Below are positions 1 to 6,032 of a DNA stretch of 7,912 nucleotides, one piece after another. The DNA comes from Desulfuromonadales bacterium (GTDB lineage Bacteria; Desulfobacterota; Desulfuromonadia; Desulfuromonadales; BM103): positions 1-7,912 of the forward strand of contig DAOWJU010000101.1 of the NCBI GenBank assembly GCA_030640215.1, written 5' to 3'. The notes below the pieces were generated by a model, which was not told the DNA's origin, ran no database searches, and was given only the letters and a program-made list of their open reading frames with translations. Made by a program: the position numbers and the translations under genes. The first letter of the stretch is position 1. Every line of letters begins with the position of its first letter.

Positions 1-986
1 CGAGCAGAACCATCTTCCAGTATTGTGATCAATGAGGGAGCTTCCTGATGACGATAACGGATGCGGCATGCAGCTTCGATTGATTTCACCGGGGGGTCAA
101 TCAACCAATTGATATTATTGACATAACAGTGTGAAACATCGAGATACTGTTTTTCACCAACGATCACCTTGCGGTTCTGCGCGTCAATGCCGACCACGTA
201 AAGCGGTTGCGCCCAGGAGAGACCCAGACCGCGGCGCTGACCTATTGTATATCGATAGGTTCCCTGATGCTTGCCCAGCACTTGGCCATCAACATGGACA
301 ATATCGCCATTCATGGCTCCTGAACCACGCTGCTCTTCGAGAAAACGCACATAGTCGCCATCAGGGACGAAACAGATGTCCTGACTTTCAGCCTTTTCAG
401 CCACTTTCAGGCCCAGACGAGAGGCATGCTTGCGAACCTCTTCCTTAGTCATACCACCCAACGGGAAGCGAACGTACTTCATCTGTTCTTGAGTCAGAGT
501 GAAGAGGAAGTAGGTTTGGTCCTTGTTGCGGTCCAGGCCTTTTTTTAGAGAGAACAGGCCGCCTTCGTGAACAAGCTGCGCATAATGTCCAGTAACCAGG
601 TAATCAGCCTGTAGTTCACGGGCACGGCGTAGAAGGGTTTCGAATTTGAGAATCTGGTTGCAAATAACGCAGGGATTGGGGGTGAGGCCTTTGAAATAGT
701 CATCACAGAAGCGCTCTATCACTTCCTTTTCAAACTGTTTTTCGAAGTTGACCACGTAGAAAGGGATATCGAGCGACTCGGCAACCCGGCGCGCGTCATA
801 AACATCATCTAGCGAACAGCAGGAACCAAAACTTTCACCATGCTCAGCGGTAAAACTTGAGTAGTCCCAGATCTGCATGGTCATACCGATCACTTCACAG
901 CCCTGCTCCTTGAGCAAAGCAGCAGCAACCGACGAATCAACCCCGCCGCTCATGGCGACGACAACTCTTTTTCCAGCTTCAATCAT
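1..986 (-). CDS. mnmA: tRNA-specific 2-thiouridylase MnmA (3' end cut by window edge)
   Basis: MnmA is a cytoplasmic enzyme that adenylates U34 of the tRNAs for Lys, Glu and Gln and replaces its 2-oxygen with sulfur delivered from a cysteine desulfurase. The frame is open from the ATG at 986 to the left edge, about 328 residues. The family is usually 350-370 residues, so roughly the last 25-40 are missing. The ATP-binding PP-loop SGGVDSS lies at residues 13-19. The two catalytic cysteines are C106 in TPNPCVICN and C205 in [10 protein letters not shown]. The C-terminal beta-barrel region begins around [10 protein letters not shown] (247-256). The start is the first ATG before the canonical [12 protein letters not shown] opening; its ribosome site is weak, with only AGG near 1008-1010. 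The gene follows iscU on the same strand but is separated by a terminator-like hairpin and a REP pair, so it may have its own promoter. Lying beside iscS fits IscS being the sulfur donor. Confidence 0.95.
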   Translation of the reverse strand, partial: MIEAGKRVVVAMSGGVDSSVAAALLKEQGCEVIGMTMQIWDYSSFTAEHGESFGSCCSLDDVYDARRVAESLDIPFYVVNFEKQFEKEVIERFCDDYFKGLTPNPCVICNQILKFETLLRRARELQADYLVTGHYAQLVHEGGLFSLKKGLDRNKDQTYFLFTLTQEQMKYVRFPLGGMTKEEVRKHASRLGLKVAEKAESQDICFVPDGDYVRFLEEQRGSGAMNGDIVHVDGQVLGKHQGTYRYTIGQRRGLGLSWAQPLYVVGIDAQNRKVIVGEKQYLDVSHCYVNNINWLIDPPVKSIEAACRIRYRHQEAPSLITILEDGSA

Positions 987-1010
987 AGTGGGTCTATTTT
1001 TCAATGGCCT

Positions 1011-1039
1011 GTAGGATGTGGTGAGGAACGAACCGCATC
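1011..1039 (+). repeat. REP-like hairpin, left copy
   Basis: A GTAG tetranucleotide (1011-1014) is followed by an 8-bp stem, GATGTGGT (1015-1022) pairing with ACCGCATC (1032-1039), with one G-T wobble. A 9-nt loop separates the arms. A GTAG foot in front of a short GC-containing hairpin is the layout of REP elements linked to RAYT (Y1) transposases. A near-identical copy lies inverted at 1103-1132. It falls in the probable 5' leader of mnmA. Confidence 0.7.
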
Positions 1040-1060
1040 AATTGAGAAGCAATCAAATTC

Positions 1061-1066
1061 ATTGTA
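1061..1066 (-). promoter_or_regulatory. Weak candidate -10 box for mnmA
   Basis: On the minus strand TACAAT (1066-1061) matches the sigma-70 -10 consensus at five of six bases. The sequence 18 bp upstream, TTGGAG, is a poor -35. If used, transcription would start near 1054 and the left REP would lie in the mnmA leader. It is offered only because a terminator-like hairpin separates iscU from mnmA; readthrough from the isc genes is the alternative. Confidence 0.2.
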
Positions 1067-1071
1067 CCTTA

Positions 1072-1090
1072 TTGGAGGACCAGACTCCAA
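1072..1090. repeat. Small hairpin between the two REP copies
   Basis: TTGGAG (1072-1077) and CTCCAA (1085-1090) form a perfect 6-bp stem with a 7-nt loop, midway between the REP copies. Outer arms ATTGT (1061-1065) and ACAAT (1095-1099) could extend it imperfectly. With the flanking REP hairpins, the segment 1011-1132 can fold into a three-hairpin structure like a bacterial interspersed mosaic element. Confidence 0.45.
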
Positions 1091-1102
1091 AGTGACAATA
1101 TC

Positions 1103-1132
1103 GATGTGGTTCGCAAGCTCACCACATCCTAC
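1103..1132 (-). repeat. REP-like hairpin, right inverted copy
   Basis: Read on the minus strand, GTAG (1132-1129) is followed by GATGTGGT (1128-1121), a 10-nt loop and ACCACATC (1110-1103), which is a perfect 8-bp stem. It matches the left copy at 1011-1039 closely and in opposite orientation, with 63 bp between them. The inverted pairing of two GTAG-footed hairpins supports a REP doublet rather than a chance palindrome. Confidence 0.7.
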
Positions 1133-1145
1133 ATTTTTTCGCCAT

Positions 1146-1175
1146 CATAAAGAAAGGGCACCCAAAAGATGCCCT
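1146..1175 (-). terminator. Probable intrinsic terminator after iscU
   Basis: On the minus strand AGGGCATC (1175-1168) pairs with GGTGCCCT (1162-1155) around a 5-nt loop, including one T-G wobble. It is followed directly by TTTCTTTAT (1154-1146). It begins about 33 nt after the iscU stop and would end the cysE-iscRSU transcript. The T-tract is interrupted, so termination may be partial and leave some readthrough to mnmA. Confidence 0.6.
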
Positions 1176-1207
1176 CCCTACACAAGGTAACACCTTAAGA
1201 GTACGGC

Positions 1208-1576
1208 CTATTCATTCTGTTCTTTATAGTCTTTTATAGCCTCATGCAAAGCATCGGCCGCCAGATTTGAACAATGCATTTTCTGTGCAGGAAGACCATC
1301 GAGGGCTTCGGCAACAGCTTGATTGCTCAGTTCAAGTGCCTCGTCAATAGTCTTGCCGATGGCCATTTCCGTCACCATGGAAGACGTCGCGATTGCTGCA
1401 CCACAACCGAAAGTCTTGAACTTGACGTCCTGGATAATATTATCTTCAACTTTAAGAAATATTTTCATGATGTCGCCGCAGGAGGCGTTACCCACCTCCC
1501 CCACACCATTGGCATCTTCAATTTCGCCTACATTACGCGGATTGGTAAAATGGTCCATAACTTTATCGGTGTACAT
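1208..1576 (-). CDS. iscU: Fe-S cluster assembly scaffold IscU
   Basis: IscU is the cytoplasmic scaffold on which sulfur from IscS and iron are assembled into [2Fe-2S] and [4Fe-4S] clusters before transfer to apoproteins. The 122-residue product is the usual single-domain IscU/NifU-N length. The three cluster-ligand cysteines are present: C33 in NASCGD, C58 in FGCGAA and C102 in MHCSNLA. The conserved Asp is D35. It opens with the typical YTDKVMDHFTNPRN. The HscA-recognition motif, LPPVK in E. coli, reads LPAQK here at 95-99, so dependence on an HscA-type chaperone is uncertain, and no hscBA is in view. The start is the ATG at 1576, with AGGAG (1588-1584) 7 nt upstream. The gene lies 72 bp behind iscS on the same strand and ends before a terminator-like hairpin. 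Confidence 0.96.
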   Translation of the reverse strand: MYTDKVMDHFTNPRNVGEIEDANGVGEVGNASCGDIMKIFLKVEDNIIQDVKFKTFGCGAAIATSSMVTEMAIGKTIDEALELSNQAVAEALDGLPAQKMHCSNLAADALHEAIKDYKEQNE

Positions 1577-1603
1577 ATATCAACTCCTTAAGTTTCGTAT
1601 CAG

Positions 1604-1618
1604 GTGCCTTGCAGGCAC
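1604..1618 (-). other. Intercistronic hairpin between iscS and iscU
   Basis: GTGCCT and AGGCAC form a perfect 6-bp GC-rich stem with a 3-nt loop in the 72-bp iscS-iscU gap. No T-run follows on the minus strand, so it is not an intrinsic terminator. It could stabilise or punctuate the mRNA and give iscU a different level from iscS. That role is inference. Confidence 0.45.
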
Positions 1619-1648
1619 ACAAACATCTGCTTTGCTTTTTTCACACAA

Positions 1649-2863
1649 CTAAATCCGTCTCACAGTTTCACAGGTTTCACAATCTTCAGCAGTTTTGCCG
1701 CAATTATACAAAGGACTCATTTCGCGCAGACGCTGCACGGTTGCTGGCAAAACTTCTAATACTTTATCAACTTCTTCAGCAGTCGATTCTGGTCCGAGGC
1801 TGAACCGCGTACTCGAATGCGCCAGGGTGACTTCAACACACATCGCGCCCATAACATGAGAAGGTTCAAGCGAGCCAGAAGTACAAGCTGAACCTGATGA
1901 GGCTGCGATACCGAACATATCGAGATTGAGCAGTAACGACTCCCCCTCAATGTACGCAAAACTGACATTCAGAGTGTTTGGCAAGCGCTGTTCCCGATCA
2001 GGGGTACCATTCAACTTAATATCAGGTACCTGGCTGAGGACACCATCTTCCAACCGGTCACGCAGGGCGCGGACACGTTTGTAGTAATCATCAAGCTCTG
2101 CAGCTGCCATCTCACAGGCTTTACCGAGGCCAACAATGCCAGCAACATTCTGGGTACCGGCCCGTCGATTGCGTTCCTGATGACCACCATGCATGAAGGT
2201 TGTCATGCGCGTACCGCGACGAATGTATATAGCTCCAACGCCTTTGGGAGCACCGATCTTGTGCCCGGAGATCACCAAGAGGTCAACGTTGGCTTTCTGC
2301 ACATCAACCGGGACCTTGCCGACCGACTGCACGGCATCAGTATGAAAACGAATCTTATATTTCCTGGCAATCTTGCCGATCTCTTCAATCGGGTAAATAT
2401 TACCGGTTTCATTGTTTGCCCACATCACAGAAATCAGAACGGTCTTGTCGGTAATCGCTTTTTCAAGGTCCGCTAAATCAAGGGTTCCGTTTTTATCCAC
2501 TGGCAGGAAAGTGACATCATAGCCTTCTTTTTCCAGAGCTTCGCAGGTTTCCAATACAGCAGGATGCTCCACTGCTGTGGTGATGATGTGGTTTCCTTTA
2601 TCCTTAAGAGCTCCCAGAGTCCCCTTGATTGCCATATTGTCCCCCTCGCTGCCACAGGAGAGAAAAACAATCTCCGCAGGAGAAGCATTAATCAAAGCAG
2701 CAACCTGCTCTCTGGCCTTTTCAAGTGCCCCAGAGACAGCCCGGCCGGCCCAGTGCACGCTCGAAGGGTTGCCAAACTGCTCTTTATAAAACGGCAGCAT
2801 AACCTCAAGCACTTCAGGCCTCACTGGAGAGGTCGCATTGTAATCCAAGTAAATCTGTTTCAA
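1649..2863 (-). CDS. iscS: Cysteine desulfurase IscS/NifS
   Basis: This PLP enzyme converts L-cysteine to alanine and a protein-bound persulfide that supplies sulfur to IscU and to tRNA thiolation. The product is 404 residues. Visible landmarks are YLDYNATSPV at the N-terminus, H100 in TAVEH, N150/N151 in ANNETG, D176 in HTDAVQS, the PLP lysine K202 in SGHK, and the persulfide cysteine C327 in the mobile loop SSGSACTSGSLEPSHV. The last ~20 residues are unusual: C388, C395 and C398 form a CX6CX2C arrangement, where E. coli IscS has a cysteine-free tail that helps dock IscU. The start is a TTG at 2863-2861, preceded by a perfect AGGAGG with 7-nt spacing. It lies 43 bp downstream of iscR and is followed by iscU. 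Assignment to IscS rather than a nitrogen-fixation NifS rests on iscR and iscU as neighbours. Confidence 0.96.
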   Translation of the reverse strand: MKQIYLDYNATSPVRPEVLEVMLPFYKEQFGNPSSVHWAGRAVSGALEKAREQVAALINASPAEIVFLSCGSEGDNMAIKGTLGALKDKGNHIITTAVEHPAVLETCEALEKEGYDVTFLPVDKNGTLDLADLEKAITDKTVLISVMWANNETGNIYPIEEIGKIARKYKIRFHTDAVQSVGKVPVDVQKANVDLLVISGHKIGAPKGVGAIYIRRGTRMTTFMHGGHQERNRRAGTQNVAGIVGLGKACEMAAAELDDYYKRVRALRDRLEDGVLSQVPDIKLNGTPDREQRLPNTLNVSFAYIEGESLLLNLDMFGIAASSGSACTSGSLEPSHVMGAMCVEVTLAHSSTRFSLGPESTAEEVDKVLEVLPATVQRLREMSPLYNCGKTAEDCETCETVRRI

Positions 2864-2871
2864 CTTTGTGC

Positions 2872-2877
2872 CTCCTA
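2872..2877 (-). promoter_or_regulatory. Consensus ribosome binding site fixing the TTG start of iscS
   Basis: AGGAGG (2877-2872 on the minus strand) is a full match to the anti-Shine-Dalgarno complement. It lies 7 nt before the TTG at 2863-2861. Because the reading frame then opens with the family's conserved LDYNAT, this settles TTG as the initiation codon. Confidence 0.85.
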
Positions 2878-2906
2878 TAAAATCAATTTTGAATTTAAAG
2901 TCTTAA

Positions 2907-3344
2907 TCAAGAATTAGTTTTTGACTTACCAGACCTGCCCTTTGCCTCTAGAGTCAGCTCCTCCAATGTAATTGAAGAGAGGAAATCACGAATTCGCTCT
3001 GCGAGGCCGTGCCAGACATTATGCGTCACACACTGGTCATCACAAACGCAGCCATGTTTCTGATCCATACAAGAGACAGGCACCAACGATTCCTCGACAC
3101 TGTCGATAATCTCGTCAACCTGAATATCCTGAGCCGGTCGAGCCAACAAGTAACCACCGCCCGGGCCACGTACGCTTTTGACAATCTCACCACGACGCAA
3201 CTTAACAAAGAGCTGCTCCAGATAAGTCAGGGAGATACTTTCACGAAGTGAGATATCACGCAGAGTGACCGGAGAGCCATCGGAGTAAAGGTTCAGGTTG
3301 ACCATAGCCCGCACGGCATATTGTGCTTTGGTGGACATACGCAT
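2907..3344 (-). CDS. iscR: Rrf2-family [2Fe-2S] transcriptional regulator IscR
   Basis: IscR senses Fe-S status through a labile [2Fe-2S] cluster. The holo form represses the isc operon at type 1 sites, and the apo form acts at type 2 sites. The 145-residue protein has the Rrf2 winged helix, with MRMSTKAQYAVRAM at the start, the recognition region ISLTYLEQLFVKLRR at 37-51 including E43, and the wing SVRGPGGGYLLARP at 57-70. The cluster ligands seen in E. coli IscR (C92, C98, C104, H107) are matched by C92, C99, C105 and H108. An additional cysteine, C101, lies between the last two cysteines. The C-terminal tail is shorter than in E. coli. The start ATG at 3344 lies 5 nt past the cysE stop, and its GAGGG ribosome site lies in the last codons of cysE, so translation is probably coupled. 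A near-consensus type 1 site in front of cysE suggests autoregulation. Confidence 0.95.
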   Translation of the reverse strand: MRMSTKAQYAVRAMVNLNLYSDGSPVTLRDISLRESISLTYLEQLFVKLRRGEIVKSVRGPGGGYLLARPAQDIQVDEIIDSVEESLVPVSCMDQKHGCVCDDQCVTHNVWHGLAERIRDFLSSITLEELTLEAKGRSGKSKTNS

Positions 3345-3349
3345 ATGCT

Positions 3350-4144
3350 TTATCCCTCAGCCTTTTTTGCTTTGCCAGCAGCCTTACTTTTCGGCTTCGC
3401 CACAGAGGTCTTGGCCGCAGATCTACGCTGCGTTGTTGGCTTGGCGGAAGTTTTTTTCACTGGAGACTTTGCCGCTGGCTTAGCCTCCGCTTTTTCAAGC
3501 CTCTCTGTCAGCCCCTCAAGCTTTTTTTCTAAAGCACGAATCTGATCAAAAAGACAACTGATCGCTTTAGCTTCAGGATCGGGCATTTTGCCGTGCTCCA
3601 GGTCTGGCCTCTTCTCTTCGACCTTTGGCTCTTGTTGCATAACAACGCGACCTGGAATGCCAACAACGGAGGAATTCGCCGGGACTTCTTTGACGACGAC
3701 TGAGTTAGAACCAATTTTGGCGCCTTTGCCAACAGTAAACGGGCCAAGCACCTTGGCTCCTGAACCGATCACAACGTTGTCACCAACGGTCGGATGACGT
3801 TTGACCTTATCCCAGGTAACCCCACCAAGGGTGACGCCATGATACAAGGTGACATTATCGCCGATTTCGGCAGTCTCACCGATCACAACACCCATGCCGT
3901 GATCAATAAAGAACTGTTTGCCAATCTGGGCACCAGGATGGATCTCAATACCGGTCAGGAACCGGCCTATGTGGGAAGTAAAGCGACCAAGGAAGAAGAG
4001 GTTACGGGTCCAGAACCAATGGGCCACACGATAAAACCAGACCGCATGCAACCCTGGATAGCAGAAGATAATCTCAAAGACACTGCGTGCAGCCGGGTCC
4101 CGATCAAATACTGAATAGATGTCTTCACGAATGGTATTAAACAT
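3350..4144 (-). CDS. cysE: Serine O-acetyltransferase, short form, with basic C-terminal tail
   Basis: CysE acetylates L-serine with acetyl-CoA to O-acetylserine, the committed step of cysteine synthesis. From the chosen ATG the product is 264 residues. It has a short helical N-terminus opening [20 protein letters not shown], then a left-handed beta-helix of hexapeptide repeats (about 63-165) with the catalytic D81-H82 in FIDHGMG and H102 in YHGVTLGG. A coiled-coil-like segment follows (about 190-220), and then a tail of 43 residues (222-264) with 12 Lys and 2 Arg but a single acidic residue. The tail lacks the terminal Ile by which classical CysE docks into CysK. An upstream in-frame ATG at 4228 would add 28 residues, but it has no ribosome site and sits inside the promoter and IscR site. 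The ATG at 4144 has GGAGG 10 nt upstream and the standard short-CysE opening. It is the first gene of the isc cluster, 5 nt ahead of iscR. Confidence 0.93.
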   Translation of the reverse strand: MFNTIREDIYSVFDRDPAARSVFEIIFCYPGLHAVWFYRVAHWFWTRNLFFLGRFTSHIGRFLTGIEIHPGAQIGKQFFIDHGMGVVIGETAEIGDNVTLYHGVTLGGVTWDKVKRHPTVGDNVVIGSGAKVLGPFTVGKGAKIGSNSVVVKEVPANSSVVGIPGRVVMQQEPKVEEKRPDLEHGKMPDPEAKAISCLFDQIRALEKKLEGLTERLEKAEAKPAAKSPVKKTSAKPTTQRRSAAKTSVAKPKSKAAGKAKKAEG

Positions 4145-4153
4145 TTCGGTATG

Positions 4154-4159
4154 CCCTCC
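4154..4159 (-). promoter_or_regulatory. Ribosome binding site supporting the internal cysE start
   Basis: GGAGGG (4159-4154) precedes the ATG at 4144 by about 9-10 nt. The longer candidate start at 4228 has no purine-rich element in front, so this site favours the shorter CysE. Confidence 0.65.
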
Positions 4160-4218
4160 ACGTCCCGTTTTCTGTAAAAATACCGACAAGAGATCTGCCG
4201 GTGACTGGACTTGGTTAA

Positions 4219-4247
4219 CGGATAACATACCCGACTAAAACTGTCAA
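4219..4247 (-). promoter_or_regulatory. Promoter of the cysE-iscRSU operon
   Basis: On the minus strand a perfect -35 TTGACA (4247-4242) is followed by a 17-bp spacer and TATCCG (4224-4219). The sequence TGT immediately before the -10 makes it an extended -10 element. Transcription would start near 4212, upstream of the ATG at 4144 but downstream of the longer candidate start at 4228. It begins about 18 bp after the ilvA stop. No terminator is visible between ilvA and cysE, so readthrough may also contribute. Confidence 0.65.
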
Positions 4248-4251
4248 TTAT
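4227..4251 (-). promoter_or_regulatory. Predicted type 1 IscR operator overlapping the cysE promoter
   Basis: The 25-bp site is an imperfect dyad with left half ATAATTGACA and right half AGTCGGGTAT on the minus strand. The type 1 IscR consensus recalled from E. coli has halves ATASYYGACT and AGTCRRSTAT separated by RWWWY. Only two of 25 positions disagree here: A for S at position 4 and A for T at position 10. The centre GTTTT also fits. The site covers the -35 box and most of the spacer, the classic position for repression by holo-IscR. With iscR two genes into the same cluster, autoregulation extending to cysE is the natural reading. Confidence 0.7.
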
Positions 4252-4264
4252 TATTCACGGAAAA

Positions 4265-5773
4265 TCAAAGGAATAGCTGATAAGCTTCGTTATCTGATTC
4301 TTCAACGTAGCGATAACCAAGACTATCGAGAAAGGATTGTAGTTGAGCTTCCTGCCCAGAAGGGATTTCGAGACCGACAAGGACCCTACCGAAGTCACCA
4401 CCCTGAATTCGGTAATGAAAAAGAGATATATTCCAGTCAGCACCCATTGTAGAAAGGAAACGTGCCATGGCACCAGGACGTTCAGGAAACCAGAAGCGGA
4501 AAAGACGTTCACCTTGGGCATGCGGAGAACGCCCACCGACCATATAACGAAGGTGGGTTTTTGCCAGCTCATTATCGGTCAGGTCGATATTTTCAAAACC
4601 ATGTGTAGTCAATAAATCTCGAAAGGCCTGGCGCTGCTCATCTCCATCAACAGCAATACCAACAAAAATATAAGCTGATTCTCGATCCGACAGGCGGTAA
4701 TTGAACTCGGTAATATTGCGCTCGCCAACCACCTCGCGACAAAAACGGAACAAAGAACCAGGCTCCTCCGGAATGGTGACTGCAAAGAGAGCCTCCTGCT
4801 TTTCACCAATCAGAGTTCGTTCGGCAACATAGCGCAAGCGATCAAAGTTCATGTTGGCGCCGGAATTGATCGCAACCAACGTCTGACCCGTAACACCCTC
4901 GTCACGCACATACTTTTTAAGACCCGCTAAAGCAAGTGCACCAGCAGGCTCAACTATGGAACGAGTTGCTTGATAGACGCTTTTTATGGCGCTGCAGATC
5001 TCATCGATATCGACCCGGATAATTTCATCGACATGCTGGCGGCAGAGGTCAAAAGTCAATTTTCCAACTTCGCGAACAGCCACCCCATCGGCAAAGATAC
5101 CGACGGTATCAAGTTTAACCCGACGACCAGCGGCAATCGATTGCGCCATCGCATCACTATCAACCGGTTCGACACCGATTACTTTTACTTCCGGGCAGAG
5201 CGATTTCAGAAAGACAGCCATTCCAGCCAGCAAACCTCCTCCGCCAACCGGAATAAAAACAGCATCCATCCTGCCCGCGCTTTGCCGTAACAACTCATCC
5301 GCGATAGTCCCCTGCCCAGCAATCACCAACTCATCATCAAAGGGCGGAATAAAAACCATACCAGACTGGGAAACCAGATAGGCGCAATGTTCAGCCGCCT
5401 CAGAATAGCTATCGCCAATCAGCACAACCTTGGACCCAAAAGCCTTCACCGCAGAGACCTTGATGGCAGGTGTCGTCACCGGCATCACGATCGTCGTTTT
5501 AATTCCCAGTTTCTGGCCAGAGAAAGCGACTCCCTGAGCATGGTTTCCCGCCGAAGCCGTAATAATACCCTTGGCCATCTCCGCTTCACTGAGGTTCGCA
5601 ATCCGATTATAAGCACCACGAATTTTAAAGGAAAAAACCGGTTGAAGGTCTTCGCGCTTGAGCAACACACGATTATGCAAAGCCTGCGAGAGAACAGCTG
5701 ATTCTTCCAGCGGCGTCTCTACAGCCGCCTCGTAAACCTTGGAGGTGAGAATTTGTTTGAGTAGTTTTTGCAT
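4265..5773 (-). CDS. ilvA: Biosynthetic threonine dehydratase (L-threonine ammonia-lyase)
   Basis: IlvA is a PLP enzyme that deaminates L-threonine to 2-oxobutanoate, the first step from threonine to isoleucine. The 502-residue length is that of the long biosynthetic form. The fold-type II catalytic domain (about 1-320) shows the PLP lysine K50 in SFKIRGAYNR, N77 in SAGNHAQG, the phosphate-binding loop PVGGGGLLAG at 175-184, and SGAN at 304-307. Two ACT-like regulatory domains follow (about 328-402 and 422-497), the part that binds isoleucine and valine in E. coli IlvA; this distinguishes it from the short catabolic TdcB. The start is certain, since an in-frame TGA lies at 5782-5780, just two codons upstream of the ATG at 5773. 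The ribosome site, AAGGG near 5790, is distant and probably weak. The gene is divergent from fumarase and lies 120 bp ahead of cysE. Confidence 0.96.
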   Translation of the reverse strand: MQKLLKQILTSKVYEAAVETPLEESAVLSQALHNRVLLKREDLQPVFSFKIRGAYNRIANLSEAEMAKGIITASAGNHAQGVAFSGQKLGIKTTIVMPVTTPAIKVSAVKAFGSKVVLIGDSYSEAAEHCAYLVSQSGMVFIPPFDDELVIAGQGTIADELLRQSAGRMDAVFIPVGGGGLLAGMAVFLKSLCPEVKVIGVEPVDSDAMAQSIAAGRRVKLDTVGIFADGVAVREVGKLTFDLCRQHVDEIIRVDIDEICSAIKSVYQATRSIVEPAGALALAGLKKYVRDEGVTGQTLVAINSGANMNFDRLRYVAERTLIGEKQEALFAVTIPEEPGSLFRFCREVVGERNITEFNYRLSDRESAYIFVGIAVDGDEQRQAFRDLLTTHGFENIDLTDNELAKTHLRYMVGGRSPHAQGERLFRFWFPERPGAMARFLSTMGADWNISLFHYRIQGGDFGRVLVGLEIPSGQEAQLQSFLDSLGYRYVEESDNEAYQLFL

Positions 5774-5801
5774 GATGAGTCAATACCCTTCCAGCATGTT
5801 A

Positions 5802-5836
5802 TCGTTCCAATTTGATGATGAGGATAAGCGGAACGA
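5802..5836 (-). repeat. Inverted repeat in the ilvA upstream region
   Basis: TCGTTCC (5802-5808) and GGAACGA (5830-5836) are perfect 7-bp inverted repeats separated by 21 nt, within the 60 bp before ilvA. They could form an RNA stem or an operator, and they overlap the candidate -10 box. No regulator can be named from the sequence. Confidence 0.35.
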
Positions 5837-5849
5837 CTTATGAATTCAA
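5821..5849 (-). promoter_or_regulatory. Candidate ilvA promoter
   Basis: On the minus strand TTGAAT (5849-5844) and TATCCT (5826-5821) lie 17 bp apart, each matching the sigma-70 consensus at four of six positions. This would give a leader of about 40 nt before the ATG at 5773. No T-box, leader peptide or attenuator is evident. Confidence 0.35.
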
Positions 5850-5930
5850 GGAAAAGGATGGATTGGACAGATGGATATATATTCAGAGGCAAAATAGCGG
5901 CCATGACATAAGATTATTTGCAGTTAATTA

Positions 5931-5959
5931 TCGACAACTGTATACAGTTTAGCTATACT
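5931..5959 (+). promoter_or_regulatory. Fumarase promoter
   Basis: TCGACA (5931-5936) matches the -35 consensus at five of six bases. A 17-bp spacer follows, then TATACT (5954-5959), a five of six match to the -10. Transcription would start near 5966, giving a leader of about 65 nt to the ATG at 6033. The next gene on this strand is the fumarase. Confidence 0.65.
5936..5949 (+). promoter_or_regulatory. 14-bp palindromic operator within the fumarase promoter
   Basis: AACTGTATACAGTT is a perfect palindrome of two 7-bp halves. It occupies the promoter spacer between the -35 and -10 boxes, touching the last base of the -35. This is where a dimeric repressor would block RNA polymerase. The TGTATACA core resembles GntR-type operators, but the regulator cannot be identified from the sequence. 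Confidence 0.55.
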
Positions 5960-6032
5960 TCGAAATCAGTTTCCATCTGGGATAGAGCCTTCCCGGAGAC
6001 CATATTTCATGCCGTTCTAAAGGAGAGAAATC

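Noticed and set aside
131..448. 105-codon plus-strand frame opposite mnmA
   Set aside because: It is antisense to the conserved MnmA coding sequence, has no ribosome site and has no recognisable protein features.
4145..4228. 28-residue N-terminal extension of CysE from the ATG at 4228
   Set aside because: There is no ribosome site. The ATG overlaps the predicted IscR operator and lies upstream of the likely transcription start, and the family's usual opening begins at the ATG at 4144.
5774..6032. T-box, riboswitch or leader-peptide attenuator in the ilvA/fumarase divergent region
   Set aside because: No T-box core, no run of Ile, Val or Leu codons in a short frame, and no antiterminator/terminator pair was seen on either strand.
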